Source: Flammeovirgaceae bacterium BBD 1991-12
Lineage (GTDB): Bacteria; Bacteroidota; Bacteroidia; Cytophagales; Cyclobacteriaceae
Reading direction: 5' to 3'
Length of the DNA stretch: 64,000 nucleotides
NCBI GenBank assembly: GCA_001657315.1
Contig: LYSV01000038.1
Location: 1-64,000 of the forward strand
How positions within the stretch are numbered: the stretch's first letter is position 1; each line of letters begins with the position of its first letter. Positions 1 through 8,816 of the stretch are shown piece after piece. The translations under genes were made by a program, and so were the position numbers. The notes under the pieces were generated by a model. The model searched no databases. It saw nothing but the letters and a program-made list of their open reading frames with translations, and was not told where the DNA came from.

Positions 1-2557
1 TACCGAGTGTGGTAGTGGTGAACTCGCTGTTTTCAAAATCATAACCGGAATTGAAATTCACCTTCCATTTTTCACTAAGGGCCAGATCACCTGAAAACCG
101 AAGGGTTTGGACAATCTCGGAACTGGCCAGGCCTTGCTTCGAGTAACGGAGGTTATAGTTGATCCGCAGGCTCCATGGGATCTCAAAATCAATGTAGGCA
201 TCCGGATTGTTGAGAAGAAAATCCTTGTCTTCCTGGCTCAGCTCTGAGTTAACGATCTTATCGGTATTTTTAGCATCTGACTCCCTTGCTTTGGGACTCA
301 GGTTGGTGCTCAGGGCTATGGTAGCCGAGGTGAGCTGGCCCAGCCCGTTTCCGTTGTTCCAGGTATACTGGTCGATCCTCCTGCCACTTTCGCTTGATTC
401 ATCCGGCACATATACATACGGATCCAGCGTGCCGTTAAAGTTAATGGTCAGCTTTTTCTGAAAAACGGCTGTATTTGCCCTCAGGCTGATATTTTGCAGC
501 TGAAATGAATCGGCCACCAGATTGTAGCTTGTGCTGAATCCAAAATTGTTGAGTATCGGTACCTTCCTGGCCTGATCAGACGTATCTTTTTTGGTCTTGA
601 TCTTCATCTCCAGCGTATTGGTAAGGGAGAATCCGATAGAACCACTTTCACCACGGGGAGCATTGCCATACTGAAAGCCCTGGAACGAGTTAGCGATGAT
701 CTCTTCACCCTCCTCTGTCTCAAGTCTTTCGTAGAATCCAAACTTTTCATCGCTGAAATCAGGTGTATAGCTAAATGACAGGCTGGGATTCATGACGTGG
801 CGTATGGCCTGTATGCTTCCTTTTTTGAAGAATTTGGTCCCGTAAAGACGGGTATTGATGCCCATACCCATACTGTAGTTATACACCCGCTCGAACCCGT
901 TCAGTGTGTCTACGACTACGGCACTGTTCGGATTTTCAGGATCGATCTCATGGTCGAGCTTTTCAAAATACCAGCGCTCCTGATAGTTGAATGAAGGGCT
1001 GGCAGTAAGATGCTTCAGCAATTTGAACGAGGTGGAGATAGGGATCCTGTTGTTAAAACCACGGCTGGCATTTTTGAAAAACGTGCTCAGGTTGCTGAAA
1101 TCGAAAGGTGCGATACTGTCAGTGGTAGAGTCACCGATACGTCCAAGGTTATTGGAGATCTCGTTGTTACCCTCCAGTGTGTATCTTACGTTCAGCTTAT
1201 CCAGTACACCGTTTCCTCCCCCTGACTTTCGCTGAAAAGGATAAATATTGGACATATTAAAGGTCATGGACGGCAGCAGAATATCTACTTCCCTCGTCCC
1301 TACGTTCTGATTGTGGCGTGCACTCAGCCCCAGCGAAAACAACGTACCAAATGTGGTGGAAAAACTAACGTTGGAATTAAGGTTCTGGGTAAAAGCATCA
1401 AGACGCGTACTGTTGGGATCATTGTTTATTCCCAGGAAGTTATTGGTGTTATAGGTAGATGTGGCTGCATTTACGGAGGCTGAGAACCGGCTTCTGCCCT
1501 TTGTCTGGGGTGTGTGAGTCCATGTAAGTCGATAATCATTCTGGCTGTTGTCCACCTCTATGTTTTGGCCGGTCCTTAGCTTGGTATAGTTGAAATTGAA
1601 GGTGCCGTTGTAGGCGTACCGTTTCCGGTACGCAGTACTCATGTTCAGGCCGTGCCCTCCTTTACTGTAGATATCCCCACGCAGGGTTGTCTTCACATAG
1701 TCACTGATGTCAAAGAAATACCCGCCACCCCTGAGAAAAAAACCTCTTCTTCGCTCTTCGCCATAGGACGGAACTATGATGCCCGAGCTGGCTTCATTCT
1801 TGGCGGGGAACATTCCGAAAAAGAAACCCAGCGGGGTGGGTACATCATTGATCTCAAGATTGAAAGGACCGGAAACGATCTTGTCATCCGGGATGGCCTT
1901 GGTACGTTTCGCCTTGATCCTAAAGTGCGGATGCCGCAGGTTGCATGTGGTGTAGGTGTTGTCTATACTGAACAGCTCATTTCTTTCATTCTTATAGACA
2001 GTCTCTCCATGCAAAAATCCATCTCCCTGCTGGGTGACCACTTCGGTAATTCTGGCTCTGCCCGTCTTAAAATTGTAGACAATATCCCTCGTTTCATATA
2101 CCTCTGCCCCGTTTTTGAATATAGGAAACCCTATTCTCGTACCAGTGCTGTCCACCTTGCCACTGGCAGAGAGGGTATTTTCGTTATAGTCTATGATAAT
2201 ATGGTCAGCTTCCAGCTCTATGCTTCCGTAGGTGATCTTTGCATCACCGTAAAGCTTCACGATTTTGGTGTCGAGGGAAAAGTTGATAGAATCCCTGGCA
2301 GAGTAATTGATGGTGGTTTCTATATCTCCCGAGGGAGCCGGTTCCACATCAACGGAATCTATAGCTTGACTGGCAAGTGAATCGACAACAAGTGCTGTGG
2401 AATCCGTACCGAGTGTATCAGCAACCAAAGCCTGGCGGCCCAGCAACTCTTCGGGTACATTGACATTTTTTTCAGGGACCTGACCAAAAACAGCAGAAAT
2501 GAAAAAAAGTAAAAATACACCGATACAGCCAATCTTCTCCAAAGCCCGGGAAATCAA
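1..2557 (-). CDS. lptD: LPS-assembly outer membrane protein LptD (C-terminus beyond window)
   Basis: LptD inserts lipopolysaccharide into the outer leaflet of the outer membrane. The reverse strand reads open from about 2557 to base 1 (about 852 codons) and continues past the window. A hydrophobic signal-like stretch (GCIGVFLLFFISAVFG) comes first, then an OstA/LptA-like section (KLYGDAKITYGSIELEADH), then a long beta-barrel with motifs such as NMSNIYPFQRKSGG. No ATG precedes the signal peptide in frame, so the likely start is TTG at 2557; an in-frame stop lies a few codons further upstream. The ORF track lists only plus-strand shadows here. It is divergent from the amidase gene, an arrangement suited to two envelope functions sharing a promoter region. 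The family call is confident; the exact start is uncertain. Confidence 0.88.
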   Translation of the reverse strand, partial: MISRALEKIGCIGVFLLFFISAVFGQVPEKNVNVPEELLGRQALVADTLGTDSTALVVDSLASQAIDSVDVEPAPSGDIETTINYSARDSINFSLDTKIVKLYGDAKITYGSIELEADHIIIDYNENTLSASGKVDSTGTRIGFPIFKNGAEVYETRDIVYNFKTGRARITEVVTQQGDGFLHGETVYKNERNELFSIDNTYTTCNLRHPHFRIKAKRTKAIPDDKIVSGPFNLEINDVPTPLGFFFGMFPAKNEASSGIIVPSYGEERRRGFFLRGGGYFFDISDYVKTTLRGDIYSKGGHGLNMSTAYRKRYAYNGTFNFNYTKLRTGQNIEVDNSQNDYRLTWTHTPQTKGRSRFSASVNAATSTYNTNNFLGINNDPNSTRLDAFTQNLNSNVSFSTTFGTLFSLGLSARHNQNVGTREVDILLPSMTFNMSNIYPFQRKSGGGNGVLDKLNVRYTLEGNNEISNNLGRIGDSTTDSIAPFDFSNLSTFFKNASRGFNNRIPISTSFKLLKHLTASPSFNYQERWYFEKLDHEIDPENPNSAVVVDTLNGFERVYNYSMGMGINTRLYGTKFFKKGSIQAIRHVMNPSLSFSYTPDFSDEKFGFYERLETEEGEEIIANSFQGFQYGNAPRGESGSIGFSLTNTLEMKIKTKKDTSDQARKVPILNNFGFSTSYNLVADSFQLQNISLRANTAVFQKKLTINFNGTLDPYVYVPDESSESGRRIDQYTWNNGNGLGQLTSATIALSTNLSPKARESDAKNTDKIVNSELSQEDKDFLLNNPDAYIDFEIPWSLRINYNLRYSKQGLASSEIVQTLRFSGDLALSEKWKVNFNSGYDFENSEFTTTTLG

Positions 2558-2596
2558 ATTAAACAGCGTATTTTTCGGTTTTAGGGAAAAATTTAC

Positions 2597-2612
2597 AACT
2601 TTGTTCAAAGTT
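2597..2612. promoter_or_regulatory. Inverted repeat in the lptD/amidase divergent promoter region
   Basis: AACTTTG and CAAAGTT face each other across two bases, midway between the lptD start and the amidase start. Each arm also resembles part of a Bacteroidota promoter element (TTTG), so this may be two overlapping divergent promoters rather than an operator. Confidence 0.3.
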
Positions 2613-2642
2613 ATCGGAATAACTATTAAGAAGCGAAAAATT

Positions 2643-3443
2643 GTGAAGAATATTGCCATGGTGTTCATTCTGATAGCAATAACCTTGCTAACTTCTTCAA
2701 CTCCCATTCCTACTTCTGATTTTAAAGTAAAAACGGTGATCATAGATGCCGGTCACGGTGGTTTTGATCCTGGCACAATGGGAAAATACACCAAGGAAAA
2801 GGATGTGGTATTGACCGTAGCGCTCAAGCTGGGGCGATATATCAACCAGTATCTGCCCGATGTAAAAGTGATCTATACCCGGACCACAGACGAGTTTGTC
2901 ACACTCAAGGGCAGGCCTAAGATCGCTAATGATAATGAGGGTGATGTTTTCATTTCTGTTCACGCGAATTCATTACCTGAGGATACCAGTGAAAAGCGCA
3001 AGAGTGTCATTTATGGTACCGAAACCTATGTGATGGGTGCGCAGAATACAGGGAGGAACCTGGAGGTGGCTAAAAGGGAGAACTCCGTGATCCTGTTGGA
3101 AGAGGATTATGAAAAGGAATATGATTTTGACCCTAACTCTCCGGAATCAGCCATTTTGTTTTCACTTACCCAGTCGGCATTTCAGGATAAAAGCATACTG
3201 CTCGCCACAAAGATCGAGGATCAGTTCAAGCGTCGGGCAGGCAGAAAGAGTTTAGGGGTAAAGCAATCCAGCCTGTATGTGCTATGGAGTACCGCCATGC
3301 CCAGTGTATTGGTAGAAATTGGCTTTCTCTCCAACCCCAAAGAGGAGAAGGAACTGAACGACCCATCGATACAGGGGAATATCGCCTCGGGAATATTCAG
3401 GGCCTTCAGGGATTACAAAAACGAAATTGAATCCTTAAATTAG
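2643..3443 (+). CDS. N-acetylmuramoyl-L-alanine amidase (Amidase_3 family)
   Basis: This zinc amidase cleaves the bond between N-acetylmuramic acid and L-alanine in peptidoglycan. From GTG 2643 (266 aa) the protein starts with a membrane/signal segment (NIAMVFILIAITLL). The zinc motif DAGHGG is at about residue 38, followed by KEKDVVL with its glutamate, ISVHANS at about 104 and VEIGFLSN near the C-terminus, the usual Amidase_3 order. The ORF track start at 2499 would overlap the beginning of divergent lptD and adds an unusual basic N-terminus, so GTG 2643 or ATG 2658 is preferred. The MCE gene follows after 4 bases, which implies co-transcription. Confidence 0.9.
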   Translation: MKNIAMVFILIAITLLTSSTPIPTSDFKVKTVIIDAGHGGFDPGTMGKYTKEKDVVLTVALKLGRYINQYLPDVKVIYTRTTDEFVTLKGRPKIANDNEGDVFISVHANSLPEDTSEKRKSVIYGTETYVMGAQNTGRNLEVAKRENSVILLEEDYEKEYDFDPNSPESAILFSLTQSAFQDKSILLATKIEDQFKRRAGRKSLGVKQSSLYVLWSTAMPSVLVEIGFLSNPKEEKELNDPSIQGNIASGIFRAFRDYKNEIESLN

Positions 3444-3447
3444 CGGG

Positions 3448-4404
3448 GTGAGATTTTCAAAGGAATTCAAAGTTGGATTGTTCATGGTGACCACCATAGC
3501 GGTCCTCTACCTCGGCTTCAACTATCTCAAAGGGATAGATTTTTTTTCCAGCAGCAATAAATACTATGCCATCTATGAAAATGTAAATGGCCTCAATGTA
3601 TCCAATCCTGTATTGATCAACGGGTTTGCCGTAGGCCGTGTGAGCCAGATCAGACTGCTTCAGGAACAGACCAACCGGATCCTGGTGGAGCTTGACATTT
3701 CAGGTGATATTGTACTCGGGGACTCGGCTACCGCTACATTGAACAGCGATTTCCTGGGGAATAAATCCATATTGCTGGGTACCGGTGATATCGCCAGGCC
3801 TATTGAAGCCAGGGATACGATCATCGCCGTGCTGGACCGTGGCATAACGGATATTCTGGCTGAAAGCGCACAGCCTGTCGCCAATAACCTTGAATCTACT
3901 ATTAAGAAGATCAATACCGTTCTCGATCAGCTGGCCGGTGAAAAGGGCAAGATCGATAGTATTCTTATCAGTGCGAGACGGATGACTGAAAATGCCAGTT
4001 ACACCATAAGCCGTGTCCGGAATAACCTTGATACACTAACCGGTACGTTCAACCAGGCGGGTGCTACCATAAAATCCCGGCTGGATGACCTCAAGCCTTT
4101 ACTTGCGAACATGACGCAATTCTCGGATTCACTAAAGGTGCTGGAACTGAACAAAACCCTTGGTGAGGTAAATAATACCCTGGAAGCGTTGAACAGTGCA
4201 GTGGAAAAATTTGGCAGTGAACAGGGTACCCTCGGTAAGCTCATTCACAGCGATTCACTTTATGTAAATCTTAACAATGCGGTGAAAAGTCTGGATCAGT
4301 TGCTGATCCACATGGATACACAGCCCAAACATTTTTTTGCTCCCCTGGGCAAAAGCAGCCGTAAAATCGAGCGCGACCGGAGAAAAGCCGAGAAGGGAAA
4401 ATAA
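3448..4404 (+). CDS. MCE/MlaD family lipid-transport protein
   Basis: MCE-domain proteins are anchored in the inner membrane and bind or tunnel phospholipids across the periplasm. The 318 aa protein has a single N-terminal membrane helix (VGLFMVTTIAVLYLGFNYL). An MCE domain follows at about residues 35-115 (YAIYENVNGLNVSNPVLING, then LGDSATATLNSDFLGNKSI). The rest is a long helical, coiled-coil-rich tail (about 130-290) and a basic end. The start is GTG. It sits 4 bases behind the amidase, a pairing that fits envelope maintenance. The partner permease and ATPase (MlaE/MlaF types) are not in this window. Confidence 0.87.
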   Translation: MRFSKEFKVGLFMVTTIAVLYLGFNYLKGIDFFSSSNKYYAIYENVNGLNVSNPVLINGFAVGRVSQIRLLQEQTNRILVELDISGDIVLGDSATATLNSDFLGNKSILLGTGDIARPIEARDTIIAVLDRGITDILAESAQPVANNLESTIKKINTVLDQLAGEKGKIDSILISARRMTENASYTISRVRNNLDTLTGTFNQAGATIKSRLDDLKPLLANMTQFSDSLKVLELNKTLGEVNNTLEALNSAVEKFGSEQGTLGKLIHSDSLYVNLNNAVKSLDQLLIHMDTQPKHFFAPLGKSSRKIERDRRKAEKGK

Positions 4405-4475
4405 TCATCCGTCTCCATTATTTTCTTGGCGGGATCGTTTAATTTTCAATTTTCTAAATGAAATGATCTTCCTGT

Positions 4476-6101
4476 ATGGATATTGAATTCAATAAGAACG
4501 AAGACCACAACAAACAGCTTGTTTTTCAGCTTAAATCGCGACTGGCAAAGGTGCACCTGGGTGGTGGGGAAAAGAAGATCGAATCCCATCACAAAAAGGG
4601 AAAGCTTACTGCCCGCGAAAGAATAGCCTATCTTACCGATGATGATACGGAGTTTCTTGAGATCGGTGCGCTGGCTGGTGACGGCATGTACAAAGAGGTG
4701 GGGGGGTGCCCTTCCGGTGGGGTGGTTACAGGGATTGGATATGTTCAGGGGCGACAGTGCGTGATCGTTGCCAATGACGCCACGGTAAAGGCAGGTGCAT
4801 GGTTTCCCATTACGGCCAAAAAGAACCTGAGGGCTCAGGAGGTTTCCATGGAGAACAGGCTACCTATTATCTATCTGGTTGACAGTGCCGGAGTTTTTCT
4901 CCCCATGCAGGATGAAATATTTCCGGACAAGGAACATTTCGGTCGGCAGTTCAGGAACAACGCCAGAATGTCGTCTATGGGTATTGTGCAGATAGCGGCG
5001 ATCATGGGTAGTTGTGTAGCAGGTGGCGCCTACCTTCCGATCATGTCAGATGAGGCCATGATCGTAGACAAAACAGGATCGATATTTCTGGCCGGGTCTT
5101 ACCTGGTAAAAGCGGCTATTGGAGAGGATATCGACAATGAAACGTTGGGAGGAGCCACTACACATTGTGAGATATCGGGTGTTACAGATAACCGTTTTGA
5201 GAATGATGAAGCTTGCCTGGACTACATAAAATCCATTTTCAATAAGCTGGGTGAAAATGAAAAGGCCGGTTTTGACAGAATAGAAGCCGTTCCGCCAAAG
5301 CAGGAAACAGCGAAACTGTATGGTATATTACCCGATGACAGGGTAAAGCCGTATGATACTGTTAAGCTGATCAAAAGCCTTGTAGATGGCTCGGAGTTTG
5401 ATGAATACAAAAAGCTCCACGGGAAAACCATTGTCTGCGGTTATGGAAGGATAGAAGGCTGGGCTGTGGGTATTGTGGCTAATCAGCGTAGGGTAGTGAA
5501 AACCAAAAAAGGTGAGATGCAGATGGGCGGTGTGATCTATTCCGACTCGGCCGATAAGGCCGCCAGGTTCATCATGAACTGCAACCAGCGGAAGATCCCT
5601 CTGGTCTTTCTTCAGGATGTGAGTGGTTTTATGGTGGGCAGCAAGGCAGAGCACGGAGGCATAATAAAAGACGGAGCAAAAATGGTGAACGCCATGGCCA
5701 ACAGTACCGTTCCGAAATTCACGTTTATCGTAGGGAACTCCTATGGTGCCGGTAACTATGCCATGTGTGGAAAAGCCTATGATCCACGGCTGATCTATGC
5801 ATGGCCATCTGCACAGATTGCTGTTATGAGTGGTGCTTCAGCCGCTAAGACCCTGCTTCAGATAAAGGTGGCTACGCTAAAAGCCCAGGGTAAGGAATTG
5901 TCTGCTGAAGAAGAGACTGCTTTGCTCAAGGAGATCACTGACAAGTACGATGAAGAGCTGAGTCCCTACTATGCAGCATCGCGGTTGTGGGTAGATGGTA
6001 TAATAGATCCGGTAGAAACGAGGAAGGTGGTATCCATGGGGATAGAGGCTGCCAGTCATGCACCGGTGGAGAAGTTTAATGTAGGGGTAATACAAACGTA
6101 G
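4476..6101 (+). CDS. Acyl-CoA carboxylase, carboxyltransferase (beta) subunit
   Basis: This protein transfers carboxyl from biotin to an acyl-CoA, as in propionyl-CoA or 3-methylcrotonyl-CoA carboxylase. The 541 aa length is normal. Two crotonase-like halves are visible: the N-terminal half with LTARERIAYL, GGVVTGIGYV and GSCVAGGAYLP, and the C-terminal half with GYGRIEGWAVGIVANQ, FLQDVSGFMVG and GNSYGAGNYAMCG. The order and the PYYAASRLWVDGIIDP ending resemble methylcrotonyl-CoA carboxylase beta more than propionyl-CoA carboxylase, but the substrate is not certain. The biotin-carrying alpha subunit is not adjacent. The left repeat of the S23 element begins 4 bases after the stop codon. Confidence 0.88.
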   Translation: MDIEFNKNEDHNKQLVFQLKSRLAKVHLGGGEKKIESHHKKGKLTARERIAYLTDDDTEFLEIGALAGDGMYKEVGGCPSGGVVTGIGYVQGRQCVIVANDATVKAGAWFPITAKKNLRAQEVSMENRLPIIYLVDSAGVFLPMQDEIFPDKEHFGRQFRNNARMSSMGIVQIAAIMGSCVAGGAYLPIMSDEAMIVDKTGSIFLAGSYLVKAAIGEDIDNETLGGATTHCEISGVTDNRFENDEACLDYIKSIFNKLGENEKAGFDRIEAVPPKQETAKLYGILPDDRVKPYDTVKLIKSLVDGSEFDEYKKLHGKTIVCGYGRIEGWAVGIVANQRRVVKTKKGEMQMGGVIYSDSADKAARFIMNCNQRKIPLVFLQDVSGFMVGSKAEHGGIIKDGAKMVNAMANSTVPKFTFIVGNSYGAGNYAMCGKAYDPRLIYAWPSAQIAVMSGASAAKTLLQIKVATLKAQGKELSAEEETALLKEITDKYDEELSPYYAASRLWVDGIIDPVETRKVVSMGIEAASHAPVEKFNVGVIQT

Positions 6102-6208
6102 TTACAATGAGTGAATCGGTGAATTTTGAATGAGTGAATGAGTAAATTGAGAACTGGGGAATATAGACTTACATAATGATTTTACTGATAACAAAAAAAT
6201 GAATAATT

Positions 6209-6571
6209 ATGGCAGATAATGAAAAAGTAAAGTTTATTGAATCAATGCGAAGAAGGACAAAGCATATTGGCTTGTCTGCCATTAGAGTCTTCAGAAAATT
6301 GCCACGTAATGAGGAAACCAGAATTGTAGGAAAGCAGTTTTTAAGATCTGCACTGTCGGTTGGGGCAAACTACAGGGCTGCCTGCAGGGGCCGTTCAAGG
6401 GCGGAATACTTTTCAAAGTTGAGTATAGCCGTTGAGGAGGCTGATGAAGTTCAGTTTTGGATAGAGATCATGGAGGAAAGTGAGATGATCACTTTTGAAA
6501 TCGATCATTTCAAAAATGAAGTAAATGAGATCCTGGCGATATTATCAAAAGCAAGAAAGAACACAAAATAG
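6209..6571 (+). CDS. Four-helix bundle protein (S23 / 23S rRNA intervening-sequence family)
   Basis: This is a 120 aa basic, all-helical protein. It has the family pattern: MRRRTKHIGLSAIRVFRKLP, then QFLRSALSVGANYRAACRGRS, EYFSKLSIAVEEADEVQFWIEIM and FKNEVNEILAILSKA. Known relatives are encoded in intervening sequences of 23S rRNA, and the accessory protein Avd of diversity-generating retroelements has the same fold. Their biochemical role is poorly defined, although nucleic-acid binding is documented for Avd. Here the gene stands alone between protein-coding genes, inside inverted repeats. No reverse transcriptase or template repeat is nearby, so a retroelement role is not supported. Confidence 0.85.
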   Translation: MADNEKVKFIESMRRRTKHIGLSAIRVFRKLPRNEETRIVGKQFLRSALSVGANYRAACRGRSRAEYFSKLSIAVEEADEVQFWIEIMEESEMITFEIDHFKNEVNEILAILSKARKNTK

Positions 6572-6596
6572 CCCATTTCCAATTCACTCATTCATA

Positions 6597-6650
6597 ATTC
6601 ACTCATTCACTCATTTACTCATTTACTCATTTACTCATTTACTCATTCAA
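6597..6650. repeat. Tandem 8-nt repeat (ACTCATTY)
   Basis: About six copies of an 8-base unit, ACTCATTT or ACTCATTC, lie directly downstream of the S23-family gene and form the inner part of the right arm of the element. The left arm has fewer copies, so the arms differ by whole units. Copy number is likely unstable through slippage. Confidence 0.85.
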
Positions 6651-6680
6651 AATTCACCTCATTCACTCATTGAATTCGTT

Positions 6681-7535
6681 ATGGACGTAAAAGAACTAAA
6701 AGCCCTGATATCACTGCTTGATGATGAAGATGCGGAAATTGTATCTCATGTAGAGCAGAAGATAGCTTCGCTGGGTGAGGAGATCATTCCCTACCTTGAA
6801 GAGGAGTGGGAGAGTAATCTGAATCCTTTGGTGCAGGGCCGTATAGAGGATCTGGTGCATACATTGCAATTCGATCTGCTACGGCAGCGGTTGAATACCT
6901 GGTATGAAAGTGAGTCAGATGATCTGCTCAAAGGCATGTGGCTTGTGGCCAGTTATCAGTATCCCGACCTGGAGTACCTCAAGCTGAAGCAGGACCTCGA
7001 GCAGATCTACTACGAAGCATGGGTGGAATTCAAGCCGGACGCTCATCCGTATGACCAGGTGAAGATCCTGAACAGCGTATTGTTTGGGAAGCTGAAATTC
7101 GCTGCCAATACCAAGAATTTTCATTCACCGGCCAACTCCATGATAAATTGTGTATTGGAGTCGCGAAAGGGTAATCCCATAAGCCTGTGTGTGGTGTATA
7201 TGCTGGTGGCGCAGAAGCTTAAACTGCCTGTTTACGGAGTGAACCTGCCCAATCTTTTCATTCTCACCTATAAGGATCCTGCCTACACCCAGTTCTATAT
7301 CAACGCCTTCAACAGGGGGCTGATATTTTCCAGAGATGATATAGAAAACTACATCGGTGAGCTGCGTATTACACCTCAGGAAGCTTTTTTTGAGCCCTGT
7401 GACAACAGAGAGATCATTAAGCGTTCGCTGCGCAATCTGATCCATTCCTTTGAAAAAATAGGTGATCACGCCCGCGAGGAGGAAGTAAAAACCTTGCTGT
7501 ATCACATTACCGGCCAGAGTCTTTCCGGGCTTTAA
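6681..7535 (+). CDS. SirB1-family transglutaminase-like protein
   Basis: The 284 aa protein carries the SirB1/transglutaminase-like core: FHSPANSMINCVLESRKGNP, then ISLCVVYMLVAQKLKLPVYG and QFYINAFNRGLIFSRDDI. A helical N-terminal region (LKALISLLDDEDAEIVSHVE) looks like a short HEAT-type repeat. The family's function is not firmly established. The ORF track runs back to 6525 through the tandem repeats and the S23 gene; ATG 6681 is the credible start because the region upstream is repeat sequence. No cysteine is visible in the core segment at the position expected for a classical transglutaminase, so enzymatic activity is doubtful. Confidence 0.8.
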   Translation: MDVKELKALISLLDDEDAEIVSHVEQKIASLGEEIIPYLEEEWESNLNPLVQGRIEDLVHTLQFDLLRQRLNTWYESESDDLLKGMWLVASYQYPDLEYLKLKQDLEQIYYEAWVEFKPDAHPYDQVKILNSVLFGKLKFAANTKNFHSPANSMINCVLESRKGNPISLCVVYMLVAQKLKLPVYGVNLPNLFILTYKDPAYTQFYINAFNRGLIFSRDDIENYIGELRITPQEAFFEPCDNREIIKRSLRNLIHSFEKIGDHAREEEVKTLLYHITGQSLSGL

Positions 7536-8092
7536 CCCTTGATCATACAACCCACCGGCCTTCCCCCCGATACAGCCGGACCACCCGATAGCAGCGCTTC
7601 TAAATTGTCTCTTAAATACCGGAGTTTAACATCTGAGGCTACCTGTGGATTGTTGTCAATAGCTCCTTTGTAAAAAATACCGAATGAGCTGCTGTTTTTC
7701 CTGAGAAGGAACACCTCCGGGCTCTTTCTGGCGCCGAACTGTTTCATCACCACTTGGTTTTTGTCGGCCAGATACGGTACGTCAAGTCCCCAGGTGGAGA
7801 TCTTGTTGGCCATCTCCTGGTTCGATTCTTTAGGTTCCTTATGACTGTTGATCAGCACAAACTGGATGCCTCTCCCCGCATAATCTGCCACAAGCTGGGT
7901 GATCCTGCCTTCATAATACACGGAATAGGGACATACATTACTGGTGAATATTACCACCACCCCCTTTACATTGGTGTAGCCGGATAGTGTGACCATTTTC
8001 CCGTTACGAACGTCTTCAAGGGAGAAATCCTTCACCTGAGCCATACTGTTTAACGACAACAAAACAACAATAAGGGTAATTATTCTGCTCAT
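7532..8092 (-). CDS. Secreted redoxin-family (thioredoxin-like) protein
   Basis: The 186 aa protein has a signal peptide (IITLIVVLLSLNSMAQ) and an AhpC/TSA-like thioredoxin fold. The peroxiredoxin-style motif TSNVCPYSVYYEGRI is near residue 52, and a second conserved cysteine is in the C-terminal PVGCMIKG. This pair is characteristic of a Bacteroidota redoxin group in which the C-terminal cysteine probably acts as the resolving residue. It likely works in the periplasm, in thiol redox or peroxide chemistry. It overlaps the end of the SirB1-like gene by 4 bases in convergent orientation. The substrate is unknown. Confidence 0.8.
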   Translation of the reverse strand: MSRIITLIVVLLSLNSMAQVKDFSLEDVRNGKMVTLSGYTNVKGVVVIFTSNVCPYSVYYEGRITQLVADYAGRGIQFVLINSHKEPKESNQEMANKISTWGLDVPYLADKNQVVMKQFGARKSPEVFLLRKNSSSFGIFYKGAIDNNPQVASDVKLRYLRDNLEALLSGGPAVSGGRPVGCMIKG

Positions 8093-8112
8093 AAAACTTT
8101 TTTATTCAGGGG

Positions 8113-8748
8113 CTATATATTGTATGCAAGTATGAATTCCTGCTCGATTTTATACCGTAAGTTATAGCTTTTTTTTAAACCGTTGGCAATTATACTGCCA
8201 GAGATGATGCCGGAGTCACGTAGCGTAAATGGTTTAAGGTGCAGATGTTCTTTGAAGAGCAGGCCACGTTTGCTGTATATTTTATAAAGAGACTCCTTGG
8301 CACACCAGCAGATACAGAGCTTGTGAAGATCATTTTGAACAAAACGGCGCTCCCCTTCATTCAAAAATCTGTCTGCTATTTTCAGGAGCTTGTTCTTGGG
8401 CTGCTCCAGGTCTATCCCTACTTCCTCAGAATGATCCAGAATGGCGGCTACCCATGGAAAGGAATGAGTGAGTGAAACCTCTGCGCTGCTGCCGTTTAAA
8501 AGAGGTTTGCCCTGCCCGTTTTTGGATATTCCATTATACGGTATCCCCCGGTGTTCGGCCAGATACTTCAGTGTAAGCCTTCCGGTAAGCCATTCCAGTT
8601 TCTTTTGTTCACTTTTGTAGCTTTCTACTTCCCCTGGATCTTCACCGGCAGTCTGAAGTTGTGTGGCCAGTGTCGTGTAACTTTCCGTTATCTTCCACAA
8701 AGCCATGAAACGTTGATCTCCGACCTTTTCTATTTTAAGTAGTGGCAT
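8113..8748 (-). CDS. 4'-phosphopantetheinyl transferase superfamily protein
   Basis: This enzyme transfers phosphopantetheine from CoA to a serine of acyl or peptidyl carrier proteins. The 211 aa protein carries the Sfp-type signature: VSLTHSFPWVAAIL, then GIDLEQPKN with the metal-binding Asp and Glu, and WCAKESLYKIYSKRG with the catalytic Lys and Glu. It could serve fatty-acid ACP or a secondary pathway. It lies 20 bases upstream of the redoxin gene on the same strand, so the two may be co-transcribed, with no obvious functional link. Divergent from the WD40 gene. Confidence 0.88.
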   Translation of the reverse strand: MPLLKIEKVGDQRFMALWKITESYTTLATQLQTAGEDPGEVESYKSEQKKLEWLTGRLTLKYLAEHRGIPYNGISKNGQGKPLLNGSSAEVSLTHSFPWVAAILDHSEEVGIDLEQPKNKLLKIADRFLNEGERRFVQNDLHKLCICWCAKESLYKIYSKRGLLFKEHLHLKPFTLRDSGIISGSIIANGLKKSYNLRYKIEQEFILAYNI

Positions 8749-8816
8749 TTGATTAGCTGAATGGAAACTTGCTTCTTTGCGGCTAAGTTAGAGATTGTGA
8801 AAGGTAAATCCCTGAT

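Larger units (their letters stand above)
6105..6672. mobile_element. Terminal-inverted-repeat element carrying an S23-family gene
   Basis: The segment starts CAATGAGTGAAT and ends with its complement, ATTCACTCATTG. Aligned by eye, the arms (6105-6147 and 6629-6672) share 12+18+11 identical positions, interrupted by one small indel and one substitution. Both arms are made of 8-nt words of the type TGAATGAG. The only gene inside is the four-helix-bundle protein. The element fits exactly between the carboxylase stop codon and 8 bases before the next start codon. No target-site duplication was seen. Mobility is inference. Confidence 0.6.

Noticed and set aside
1652-2380. 242 aa plus-strand ORF in the lptD region
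   Set aside because: It is a shadow of lptD; the minus strand reads a recognisable LptD without a break.
2499-2642. Upstream start of the amidase ORF at 2499
   Set aside because: It would overlap the 5' end of divergent lptD and adds a basic segment before the signal peptide.
6597-6650. Tandem 8-nt repeat considered as CRISPR
   Set aside because: The units are contiguous with no spacers and are only 8 bases long; no cas genes are near.
6105-6672. Diversity-generating retroelement around the S23-family gene
   Set aside because: No reverse transcriptase, no variable/template repeat pair and no C-type-lectin-like target gene are nearby.
6525-6680. Extended N-terminus of the SirB1-like ORF
   Set aside because: The extension reads through the S23 gene's end and the tandem 8-nt repeat, giving low-complexity IHSFTHLLIYS-type sequence. 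ATG 6681 is the sensible start.
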